A DNA stretch of 64,000 nt from Monosporascus cannonballus (lineage: Eukaryota; Ascomycota; Sordariomycetes; Xylariales): positions 1 through 64,000 of the forward strand of contig QJNS01000023.1 of the NCBI GenBank assembly GCA_004154925.1, written 5' to 3'. Position numbers and translations under genes: made by a program. This document shows positions 25,366-35,996 of this stretch, piece after piece; within the stretch, counting starts at the first letter, position 1; every line of letters begins with the position of its first letter. The notes beneath the pieces were generated by a model. That model ran no database searches. It saw only the letters and a program-made list of their open reading frames with translations, and was not told the DNA's origin.

Positions 25366-26454
25366 TCAACCCCTATTGAGGGTATTCCCGCTCCCTCTTG
25401 GATTTTCCTCCTTGAACTCATCCCAATACCTAGCCTTCATAGTCTCCTCATCAGCCTTCTGCATATCGTCTTCGTTTGGTTCCGGTTGTCTCATGCTAGC
25501 TTCTCCCCCTCCTTCGATAATGTTCCCGCGCCTCCGCTCTTCCTCCAGATATTCGTCGATGGACATTGTCGGGAGATTATGACCCGGGCGGAAGACGCCC
25601 TGCTGGAGCTCCTGCCGATTCGCAGTGAGGGTGAATGGCCTCAGAGGCTTGCCATCCTGACTAAGTAATGGACCCTTAAAGTTAGACTGTAATCGCTGTA
25701 GGGACCCGTCCAGCCTTTCCGAGTAGCCATTATTTTCCAGCGATTCTCTCCGACGCCGCTCATCTTCCTCGACTGTAGTGGCCTGCGGTATAAGCGGTAT
25801 GGGTGCTTGAGCCAGCACCTCCATCTCACGATTGATTCCCTCAAGACCCTGGAAAGTCATGTGCACGCAGAATGCGATATTGGCGAGGTGCAGCTCCCGG
25901 ACGGCCTCCTCATCCCCGCCATCCTCCAAATACCGCGGTGACTGTCGCATATATGCCAGTTTCTGCTTCAGCTCCTTCTCCGCCTTGAAGTTGGCGATCT
26001 TAGCGTTCCTCCGAGCAGTCGGATCCTTGGTCGAGATCGTAGAGAAACTCGAAGGGTCATCATTGTACCTGGCAAAGAGCTTGCTGTCCGATGCAGACAG
26101 TATAGAGTAATTGTCGAGCAGGTGAAGAAACCTCTCATACGCCTGCCGCGTTGTGTCCAGAGCTGCCTTCCTCTCCTGAGGTGATGACGTTGAGACTCTC
26201 TGGAGGAGTTCGGCTATTCGATAATGAACCAACATGTATGGCAGGTCTGATGTCGAGATGTCCTCAAGACCCTCGTTCGAGCTGAATAAAGAAATTCTGA
26301 CGATGATGTGAAGGCATTCTTGGTATGATTTGAGCGCGAAAGCCAGATCTTCGTGATAAGATGGCGAACTGGATGCAAATGCGCCCTCGAGCGCTAATCG
26401 CTTCTGCTCAGCAGCCTCAAATACAGATTTTAGCGACTTTGGTTCTTCCGCCAT
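25366..26454 (-). CDS. tap42: TAP42/alpha4-type regulator of PP2A phosphatases
   Basis: Tap42 binds catalytic subunits of PP2A, Sit4 and related phosphatases and links them to TOR signalling in the cytosol; the mammalian homologue is alpha4 (IGBP1). The gene is a single 362-residue exon, a normal length for the family. The N-terminal half is helical, with SLKSVFEAAEQKRLALEG near the start, a repeat region around residues 60-220 and NAKIANFKAEKELKQKLAYM at about 155-175, the hallmark of TAP42 proteins. The C-terminus is disordered and acidic, then ends in the conserved WDEFKEENPRGSGNTLNRG (344-362). The ATG at 26454 is the first in the frame. It is divergent from DCL1, about 1.05 kb away, and collinear with CDC73. 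No break or odd codon use is seen. Confidence 0.95.
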   Translation of the reverse strand: MAEEPKSLKSVFEAAEQKRLALEGAFASSSPSYHEDLAFALKSYQECLHIIVRISLFSSNEGLEDISTSDLPYMLVHYRIAELLQRVSTSSPQERKAALDTTRQAYERFLHLLDNYSILSASDSKLFARYNDDPSSFSTISTKDPTARRNAKIANFKAEKELKQKLAYMRQSPRYLEDGGDEEAVRELHLANIAFCVHMTFQGLEGINREMEVLAQAPIPLIPQATTVEEDERRRRESLENNGYSERLDGSLQRLQSNFKGPLLSQDGKPLRPFTLTANRQELQQGVFRPGHNLPTMSIDEYLEEERRRGNIIEGGGEASMRQPEPNEDDMQKADEETMKARYWDEFKEENPRGSGNTLNRG

Positions 26455-26946
26455 CCTGGCTTTTCTCTTCAGGGCAACAGCGAGGCGTAGGCAAGGAAGA
26501 TGGAGGTTCGAAGCGAAGTACGACTCGATGATAAAAACAAGACTGCAATCTGCGTATTATTGTCGGGTATGAATAAATACCCGGTTGTGGCGAACTGAAG
26601 TCATTCCTCAATGCCAACAATGTCTCTAGATGTGAACCTAGGTGGGATGCTGCCCCACCACGCCGCCATATAATGATAACATCGCATTTTCCTTTACCTT
26701 TAGATGCATAAGATCAATATCAACAACCCTCGCATTATCCTCAACTCACCTGAAGCCATGCAGATTGTAGGCTTATTAGGCACCGGCTCCTTGCTACCTT
26801 CACATCTCCATAGCATCCTGCAGTGGCGCAAACGCAGGTGGAAACGAGAATATGGCAGATCCGTTGTCGTCTAAAGCGCTTAGGCTTCACCGGAAGCTAC
26901 TGCAAAATGCTATCGCGCATTCTACAATGAATAGATCTCATCAAGG

Positions 26947-26985
<39 letters not shown>

Positions 26986-27505
26986 CTGGTGAGATCGCAA
27001 CGAGCAGGTGCTTCTGAGCGTAGTCACCCACTTGAGTTTGGCAGAATGCAATCAATACTACCTAAGTGCCTGTACATGAGACAGTTGGGAGGTCTCTCAA
27101 ACAAAGCCAGCAGAGTTCTCAATACATGAAATTGCACTTCACATTGTTTCTGTTTGCTGCCGCCCAACACTTCCACATCATACCCCTCCAGGTAGGTACA
27201 TACGCTTCATGTCCGGTTCCAGAAGCTGCCCTTATACATCGCATTATATCACTCGACTGCCCAGAGTGCCTTTCTAAAACTATCAACAAGTCACAATAGG
27301 ATTGGTTCGTGTCTCTGAGCAGTCAGAACAGGCTTACGCTTTTGATGTGCCCCCCTGAGAAAATAACGAGCCATACAACCATCCGTTTTCCAATACCGGT
27401 AAAAAAACTCATCGCTGCAAACTGAAACAAGGCTGACCTTCCGCCCCACGCAACTTCCCCAAGGTGTCTATTCAGAGCGGTGAAGCGGCACTTCTGAGGT
27501 CTCTA
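26455..27505. other. Divergent promoter region between TAP42 and DCL1
   Basis: About 1.05 kb separates the two start codons, so both promoters should lie here. The clearest feature is an A35 run at 26949-26983. A short frame begins with ATG near 27342, in the presumed DCL1 leader, and ends after about 25 codons, so it is a candidate upstream ORF. No open frame in the region matches a protein I know. Confidence 0.5.
26949..26983. repeat. Poly-A run of 35 residues
   Basis: An uninterrupted A35 tract lies about 520 bp upstream of the DCL1 start. Long poly(dA:dT) tracts exclude nucleosomes and are common in fungal promoters, so it may help open the shared TAP42/DCL1 promoter. The alternative is the tail of a retroposed transcript lying to its left (about 26650-26948); I recognise nothing there and saw no clear target-site duplication. 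Confidence 0.8.
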
Positions 27506-30500
27506 ATGGACCAGTTGGCTGCAGTTGCAGACCTGAGTCTGTCATCAGGAACGACTAAGCGCTCGGCTACGACAGGCGACAATATTGATTATGGGCCTGA
27601 TGAGTTAACGGCCTCGAGTCGTCACATCGAATCGAAGGATGGCAAAATAGAAGCTATTCCTGAGGATGAGGATGTCGATTCCACCTCAGAAGATGCTGCA
27701 TCACCTGCTGGTGTAAATGACCCGTCACGTACGTTGACACAGCGTCGGGCTCGGGATAATCAGTATTTTCTGCAATGGATGAGAGACCAACAAAAACAAA
27801 TCAATGACTCCGCTTCCGTCCGAGCCCAAAGTGATGAGTGCAAATCCACAGCTTTGCTCGTCAAGGAAGCTGAAAGCGAGAAGATCATCAATAGTCCAAG
27901 GGAGTATCAGATCGAACTCTTCGAGAAAGCAAAAGAGAAAAACATCATCGCTGTTCTGGACACAGGTACGGTGCAAGCATTGCTCGTGGCGAATGGACGC
28001 AATTGACAGTTAATCGACTTAGGAACGGGGAAGACGCTGATCGCTGCTCTACTTCTTCGCCATACTATCGAGCAGGAACTAGAAGACAGAAAGGCCGGCA
28101 GACCCCCTAGGCTATCTTTCTTTCTGGTAGGCCAATATCAGAGCCCCCTTTCCTAGTGCTTGTAGCTAACGGGTCTGCCAGGTTGACAGGGTTTCATTGG
28201 TATTTCAACAGTATGAGGTCTTCAAGTGCAACCTCGATTGCCGCATCGCACGATTTTGCGGTGATTTGGTCAGCTCTTCGGACAACATGGAGTTTTGGAA
28301 ACAGCAGACCGAAGAAAACATGGTCATCGTCTGTACTGCAGACGTCCTCTTGCATTGCCTACACCGTTCCTACATCGCCATGGCTCAGATCAACCTCCTT
28401 GTCTTCGACGAAGCACATCACACCAAGAAGAATCACCCATACGCCAGGATCATCAAAGACTTCTATGCAGCACCAGAACAAGAAGACCTGAGACGCCCTC
28501 GTATTCTAGGAATGACAGCTTCGCCTATCGACTCCAAGACCAGGAAGGTATTCAACATCGAAGTTGCCGCGGCGCAGTTAGAGGCGCTTCTCCACAGCGA
28601 GATCATGACGGTGAATTATGCGGACTTTAAGTCGGTGACGAACCCCCCCGAAGATACTATCATCAAGTTCTCCGCAGGTAGGTCTTCTACCGAGACTTTA
28701 CTCTGGCAAAAGCTCTCCCATCTGGTCGGAAATAATCCCATCTTCAGGAAGCTATTGTTATACGCAAAATCTTGCACTAAAGAACTTGGCAGCTGGTGTG
28801 CCGACCGAATCTGGCAGATATGCTTGACGGAACAGGCGGTCCAGAAGATAGAGGCGAAAATGGAGAAGGACTTCGTTGACGGCAACGCTATACATTCTAT
28901 CTCCGAACTTGATGCTGAGAGAGCAGCGGTTCGGGAAGCCTACCATACTGTTCTCAACCACCCTTTGATTCAAGTCCAGAATGCCCCGCAACATCTATCC
29001 CACAAAGTCTCAACGCTTGCGGATTTGCTCAGGGAACACTTCAACCCTGAAACAGACAAATGCGTTGTCTTCGTTGAGCAACGATGGACCGCCCTCCTCC
29101 TGGTAGATCTATTCAAACAGCCTGACCTACAGATGACTGGAATTAAACCAGGCATGCTGGTACGTTTTGGTGATTTACTCCTTAGGAAATTAAGCTGACG
29201 TGGTTGTAGCTAGGAGGCGGCAACGGGGATATTGGAGAAGCACCTATGTCATTAAGGGATCAAGTCGTAACTATGAGTCGGTTCCGACAGGGTCAACTAA
29301 ACTGCCTCTTCGCGACGAGCATTGCCGAAGAAGGCCTAGACGTCCCTGACTGCAACATAGTCATCCGTTTCGACTTATGTAAGACCTTGATTCAGTATAT
29401 TCAATCAAGGGGTCGGGCTCGGCATACCAACTCCAAGTACTTTCACCTGGTAAAAAATTCTAGTAGAGAGCACGAACAAACCCTCCTTGAGCATCAACAG
29501 GATGAGTCGTATCTCCGCCAGTTCTGTCAGATGATGCCGGAAGACCGCATCATCACGGGCAATGACTTTGACCTGGACTATTTTCTTTCCAACGAGATAC
29601 ATCCCACATACGAAAACCCTAAGACGGGTGCGAAGTTAACCTACAGGTCGAGCCTCCTAGTGCTGGCCGACTTTGTTTCGTCACTGCCACATCCCTTAGA
29701 TGTCACTTACACCGCGGATTATACCGTGACAAAATCAGGCAAAGGCTACATATGCGAGGTTCTCCTACCGGATACCTCGCCAGTTACAAATGCCACCGGA
29801 CAGGTTGCGGCGTCCAAACAGGTTGCAAAATGTTCCGCTGCCTACGAGATGTGCATCAAGTTGCTACAGGGAGAGTTTCTCGACGGGCACTTGCGATCCG
29901 TTTTCGTGAAACGTCTCCCAGGTATGCGAAATGCGCAACTGGCTCTAAGCTCGAAAAAGCAGGCCGAATACGCCATGCGTACCAAGCCCAACATCTGGAT
30001 TCGTCGCGGTATGGCTACCAGTCTTTTCCTTACTGTTCTCAGGCTAAATGAGCCGGATTCTGTTGAACGGCCATCTCGCCCTCTGGCAATCCTAACAAGA
30101 GAGCCTCTGCCGAATGTGGCCAAGATCCCTCTATTCTTCGGCAACAAGCGCAGTTCGGAAGTAGAATGCATTCCGCTCTCGTCCGTAATGAATACGTCCC
30201 CAAATGAGGTCGATATTCTCAACGCTTTTACATTGAGAGTGTTCAACGACGTGTTCAGCAAGGAGTATAAGTCGGAGCCCGAGAAAATGCCTTACTTCCT
30301 GGCTCCTTTACTCTGCGCGCACGAGTTCGAGTTCGCGGAAGATGGCATCACTCCACGTGAATTGATTGATTGGATTTGCATATCCTCAGTCCAGGGGGTT
30401 ACCGATGGTATTGAATGGGAAGGGCAGCCAAATGATATCCTGAAGAACAAGTTCGTTACTGATCCTCACGATGGCTCCCGAAAGTTCTTTACTATCGGCC

Positions 30501-32463
30501 GATGTGGCGACTTGAAGCCAACAGATCCTCAACTGCCCACAGCCCCTAAAAGCCAGGGCAATAGGAAAGCCACGAGAGCGGCACCGAAGGACATCTGGAA
30601 TTACAGCGTCAGCCTGTGGTCGAAATCACGGGCAAAGATCCCAGTCCGTCATGACCTACCGGTCATAGAAGCGGAGTTCATCCCTCTCCGGCGAAATCTA
30701 CTGGACGAGTTTGAAAAGGTTGAGAACGTGAACTTGAAATGCTATATCGTTCTCGAGACCATGAAACTTTCTCCTGTAAGTATTGCAACTCGTACCCCTA
30801 GAACATTGAGGCTAATGTCGCTTAGTTGCCTGTTGACGTCGTTGCGATGGCCTACAACTTGCCAGCGATAATTTTCCGGCTCGAGTCCAACCTGATAGTA
30901 CTTGATGCTTGCCAATCGCTTGGACTTGGTGACATACGTCCAGACCTAGCCCTTGAGGCAATGACAAAAGACAGTGATCACACCGAAGATCACTCAGAGG
31001 AACAGATCAACTTCCAGAGAGGAATGGGAAAGAATTACGAGAGACTCGAATTTCTTGGGGATTGCTTCCTCAAGATGGGCACCACGATAGCGCTCTTCTC
31101 ACGACTCCCCGAAAGCGATGAGTTCTTCTACCATGTCGACCGGATGGTCATGATCTGCAACAAGAACCTCTTCGGCAATGCTCTCGAGCTGAAGCTCGAG
31201 GAGTCGATCCGATCTACAGCCTTCAACCGACGAATATGGTACCCAGACGGCCTGGAGCTGCTGAAGGGAAAGCAGAATACAAGCATCAAGGGCAAGAAAG
31301 GTCTATCCCAGGTCCACAAACTTGCTGACAAGACCATTGCCGATGTGTGTGAGGCGCTCATCGGCGCAGCGTACCTTACCACCTACGGGCAAAAGAGTTT
31401 CGACCTCGCGGTCCAGGCGGTGACAAAGCTCGTGAACCACGAGAACCACCGAATGATGAAGTATGAGGACTACTACGCGGCTTACAAAACCCCTGCCTGG
31501 CAGACGGATGCGGCTACGGCTGCCCAAGAGGAGCTAGTTAGGCGGATCGAAGAAAAGCTTGGATACACGTTTCACTACCCCCGTCTGCTCCGGTCCGCCT
31601 TCATGCACCCCTCCTATGGTACCCTGTGGGAGCGCATTCCCAACTACCAACGCCTCGAGTTTCTGGGTGACGCACTCCTTGACATGGTCTGCGTAGACTT
31701 CCTCTTCCACAGGTTCCCCGACGCCGACCCGCAGTGGCTGACGGAGCACAAGATGGCCATGGTATCCAACCAGTTCCTCGGCTGCCTCTGCGTCTCCCTG
31801 GACCTCCAGAGGCACATGGGCTGCATGAGTGGCGCGATACAGAAAGAGGTCGCCGATTACGTGGCGGCCATCACGGCCGCGCGGGAGGAGGCGGAGGCGG
31901 AAGCCGAGGCGGCAGACCGCCCGCGCACGGCGTACGCGAGGAACTTCTGGGTCGAGGTGCAGAAGCCGCCCAAATGCCTACCGGACATCGTCGAGTCATA
32001 CGTGGGCGCGCTCTTCGTCGACAGCGGCTTCGATTACGCGGCGGTGCGGCGCTTCTTCGACGCGCACGCGCGCCCCTACTTCGAGGACATGCACCTGTAC
32101 GACGCCTTCGCCAGCAAGCACCCCGTCACGTACCTCACGCACGCGCTGCAGCTGCGCTTCGGCTGCGGCGAGTGGCGCCTCATGGTCGACGAGGCGCCCC
32201 CCTCCGCCGCCGAGGTGGGCATCGGCCCCTCTAGCGCAAAACAGAACGTCGTCTGCGGCGTCCTGATCCACGGCCGCGTCCGCGAGCACGCCGTCGCCGC
32301 CAGCGGCCGCTACGCCAAGGTCGCCGCCGCCAAGCGGCTGCTCGCGCGCCTCGATGGCATGGCCGTCGAGGACTACCGCCGCGAGTTCGCCTGCGACTGC
32401 AACCCCGACGATGTGCTGGTGGCAGGCCCCCCCGACCCCTCGGCCCATGCCACTGCCGTCTGA
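27506..32463 (+). CDS. dcl1: Dicer-like protein 1 (RNase III/helicase)
   Basis: Cuts double-stranded RNA into small RNAs for quelling and meiotic silencing. Five exons, 27506-27965, 28023-28126, 28182-29159, 29210-30775 and 30826-32463, join in frame to 1581 residues, the usual DCL1 length; introns are 50-57 bp. Domains: DExD/H helicase with Walker A LDTGTGKT (about 151-158) and DEAH (264-267); helicase C with [15 protein letters not shown] and QSRGRARH (about 577-585); Dicer dimerisation domain (about 655-745); RNase IIIa with ERLEFLGD (about 1108) and DVCEALIGA; RNase IIIb with RLEFLGD (about 1312) and DIVESYVGA; a dsRNA-binding-like tail ending in a CDCN motif. The [15 protein letters not shown] segment and this tail point to DCL1 rather than DCL2. 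All four acidic catalytic positions of each RNase III domain appear present. The start is less sure, since the frame is open back to a GTG at 27464. The last 600 bp are strikingly GC-rich. Confidence 0.95.
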
Positions 32464-33566
32464 GGCACATACTATTCTCATTTGACGTCTAAGTAGTCAG
32501 ATATATAGTAGCGAATCGAGAATGCGTTGACTTGCTAATTAGCTGATGAGGCTGTTTTAGACTTAACTGCAATATGCCCACGAAGAAATTTGCACGGAAG
32601 CCCAGCGCCGGCATTCGTAAAACCGACGAAATACCCCCCTTTTCCTTCCCGTGCCTTTCCTTGCTCTCTTCGTGTAAACCAAGGAAGCAAAACCATTTCA
32701 ACAACGACCGAATGGTCCCACTTGGCTCCTGTAGGGGAAACGCCCGTCTTCGTATGCTTTATTCCTAGGGCACGCCGACCTCCTATTCAGTTTTTAAGGG
32801 GGTGAGGCTTTTGAGGTTATGCTTGCTCGCCCTCATCCAAGCGCCTAGCTAAGCCGACAGGTACGTGTCCCTCGTCTCTGGGGCGGAAACGGTCGGTTGT
32901 TTGTCTAGCGTGGCTCCTTGCTTCTTTTCTTTTCTCCTAAATACCAGCAAAAGAGTTCTGTTTTTACGTTGGGTGGGAGCGGGAGCGGTGCAGAACCCGG
33001 GAGCGTATGCATCTAGGCCTAGTGCACGTCGTATCCGTTTCAACCTAGGCGTCTCCTAACACCCGTTCGAATTGTCTGCTTGGCATCGTATAGGAACACA
33101 ACAAAAGTATCGTAAGTTCGGTTTATATGTAAACCGAAGCCCCCGAGGGCGCACCTCCATCTAACTATGCTACTAGTAGCAAAACGCGACGTTACATCTC
33201 ACATAAAGGGTGTGTCAAAACCCCCCTAGCCAATAAGCCCATCGACATCCTAAAACCCACTCCAAATAGGCCAGTGCCTCCTAGCTGGCCTTAACCAAGC
33301 AGATGCATTCAAGTCGGGAGAAGGTATCCATAATCGGAAGAGACGCCAAACATAGTGAACCGATATAAAAAGAGCGTGGGGAATCTGCGGCCCTATGGGC
33401 ACTCGCAGAAGCGGTCGGGGAAGCTGTGCAGTAAAGAAATAAAGGAACAAGTGATATACAAAGGGGGTATCGGGCCCGGGAAAGTAAGCCTCCCGGTAGC
33501 CTGCCAAAACGCCGTCGTCCGTGTCCATTTCCTAAATTTCGCATTAGAAGTCTTCCCGTGTTCGCA
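32464..33566. other. Convergent intergenic region downstream of DCL1
   Basis: About 1.1 kb between the stop of DCL1 and the stop of the convergent disordered-protein gene, so it holds two 3' UTRs. A perfect 9-bp inverted repeat with a 4-base loop lies at 33117-33138 (TTCGGTTTA and its complement). Open frames here are short and overlap on both strands. I see no gene. Confidence 0.5.
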
Positions 33567-35996
33567 TCACCGCTCGACGTCTGACGGGCGGCCGGATTGG
33601 TCACCCGCCGGAACGACGATGCTGATCCCCCTCATGCTTCGGATCTGCCTCCGCAGTCGCGTTATGGTCGCAAGGTCGGCAACAGCAGGCTCTCGTTCTT
33701 CCTCCTCGATGGTTTCATTCGCCGTCCCGCGGCGTCGTCTGCTACGCGCAGGACTCTGCCGCACCGATGCTGTCCGATTGCGAGGAATGTCGAAATTGAG
33801 TTCTTCGTCGCTACTATCGTCCGGTACGGATCCATCCACGCCTGCCGCGATCGTATGGCTCGGCTGCGGCACCCTCAAGCCGGACGACATGCCCAGGTAT
33901 CCGCTCTCGACCGGCTCCTGCGAATACGCAGATGTGAAGCCAAGGAAGCTATCTTCAGAGTCTAAAGACGAACTTGTGACGTGGAGCGCCCTGGCACTCC
34001 TCGTTTGCGATGACTGAGAGGTGGTGGGACGCGGCACAGCAGCATCGAAGAGCCCAGGGAGGCCGGGGAGCTGGGAGCCGTGGGAGCCGTAGCCATTTTC
34101 GGCAAACAGGAGATCTTTCTCGCTTTCGGCCGTTGGCTTGTGTGGATTCTCGGGAGAGTCATCCGACGATGCATAGTCGTCAATGCCAGAGGGCGGGGGA
34201 GGCTGACGTCTCTGGGACTTCGAAACAGACTTGGCTGGAGATGATCCCTGCATGGCTTCCATAGCCTGGCCCTTTTGCGTAGCGGCGTTCATAGTTGGTG
34301 GTAAGGTAGCCTGGCTGAAGTTTGCAAAGTTAAAGGACGGCACAGTTGGCGTGAGGTCAATAGATGTACTTGGGGTGTGGCGCGATTGCGGCCTGCAAGG
34401 GTTTGAACTCAGGCTTGAGTAAGTTGTTGTCTCCGAGGACAGTGAATAGTTCCGCAGGCTACTGCTTTGTTCAGGAACCGGGACCTCGATATGAGGCTGT
34501 TTGACACTTTTGTTGGACGTAGAAGCGATACTTCGAGCACGAGCACTGCGAACCGACTCGCTTAGACCGCCAAGGTATTTAGGAGGGGAATTGAATTCCG
34601 CTGGCAGCATGTTAGCGGTAGGTTTAGGGATCAAGCGCAATAGGATGCAAACAGCAAGCTAGTACTAACCTGCTGGTGGCGGCTTTTGTGGCGACGGAGA
34701 GACCCGTGGGCTGGTATGAGTTCCTAGGTCGCGTCTCGGTCGAACCAGTTCCGAAGACTTTGGAGTAGTCAATTCTGTCTGCCTACTAGAATCGCTACCC
34801 CTCCTAAAGAACTCTTGGTTATGAGTCTGAATATTCTGAAGGCTTTGAAGAGTGTATCTCTTCGAAGCCGGCTTGGCTAGAGTCGGGCTAGGCGCGTAAT
34901 GCACCGTCCGCCGTCTAGAGGCAGGTTTCACGGGCACCTGGTGCTCTTCCCAACTCGTCATAGACAAGTCGGAGTCTCTGCGGTCGTGCGGTTGGATGGG
35001 TTCAAGATCTAGGGCATCCCAGGGCGTAACGGGCTCTCTATCCTTCTCAGTTATTCGATTGGCCTTCTTCGAAACGCTTGGTTGGATCACAAAATCAGAG
35101 TCAGTCTCGAGAATATCCTTAGATCTCTGCTGTAGTGGATTATGGGAGATGCGAGTATCCGGCTCTTGAGACTTTCTCCCTCTCGGTGGGTTATCAGATC
35201 TCGGTGTAGATGACGATGCAGTGATGTATGAATGCAAAGACTTTCGCCGATTGGCCGTACTCGTAACAGATATCTTCGGGAAGTGATCGTCAGGCGTAGG
35301 CTGACGGGGTACACGAAGGTAATCTATTTTGCGGTGCACATCACGGTTGCTGGAGGTAAAAGATCTTGTGTTTGATCCAGCTCCTATCGAATGCCGTTTG
35401 CTTGGTCGGCGTGGTCTATCATCCTCCGAATTATCATAAACACCGGTGGGAATTGTGCCAAAATTCTTAAGATAGAACTCACGAGCTTCGGGAGAATCGA
35501 TATCGAGCCCGTTCTCGCCAATGTTGCGGCTAGCTACGTCTTCACCGTAGTCTTTTGCACCAGCCGCTTTGACACGGCCGTAGAAATCTGAGGGTCTAAT
35601 CGCGGACTGGGCATCCAGCAAATCTACGAACCCTTTGGAATTGGCGGAGCCTGAACTGAAGAGCGACGGAGTGCGATCTCGCGCAAAAGCCAGGGGCGGC
35701 GGACTGAGGGTGCGATGGTGATCAGTCGCTAACGTTGCACGGACTTCAGGGGGTAATTCGGAAGGGGGGCCCTGACGCTTGGCTGGCAGTTTTCGCAAGC
35801 CAGCCCGTGCCTGTGAGTCGGCTCCTGGCAAGGATGGTCCACCAGATGGCTGTTCGGAGGGTGCTGTTCTGGGTCGTTCACGACTCCGAACTTCGGGATC
35901 AACTAGCCGAGGCGCAGAGGGTTTAGGAAGGGTTTGGTTGATGTTTGAATGAGATGACTGAAACTCCCGAGTGGCGTTGACTCCATTGCCAGCCAT
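33567..35996 (-). CDS. Large intrinsically disordered protein of unknown function
   Basis: Not recognised as a named family. Exon 1 runs from the ATG at 35996 to 34670, a 69-bp intron spans 34669-34601 (GTTAGT donor, GCTAAC branch, CAG acceptor), and exon 2 ends with TGA at 33567, giving 786 residues. The protein is very rich in Ser, Pro, Thr, Arg and Asp/Glu, with no signal peptide or membrane segment. Folded-looking islands are few: DSPEAREFYLKNFGTIPTGVY (about 170-190) and the island from KDLLFAENGYG to LPGLPGLFD (about 600-630), which look conserved enough to be interaction motifs. A basic RSRRRRG stretch near the C-terminus could be a nuclear signal and is followed by an acidic EEEERE patch and a short predicted helix. 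The long uninterrupted frame and good splice signals make a real gene very likely. It is convergent with DCL1. Confidence 0.8.

Noticed and set aside
27464..27505. Extension of DCL1 to a GTG start
   Set aside because: Nuclear fungal genes rarely start at GTG. The first in-frame ATG at 27506 gives a normal-length DCL1, though an upstream exon is not excluded.
31734..32481. Long alternative frames on both strands
   Set aside because: They are shadows of the GC-rich 3' end of DCL1, where stop codons are rare in all frames.
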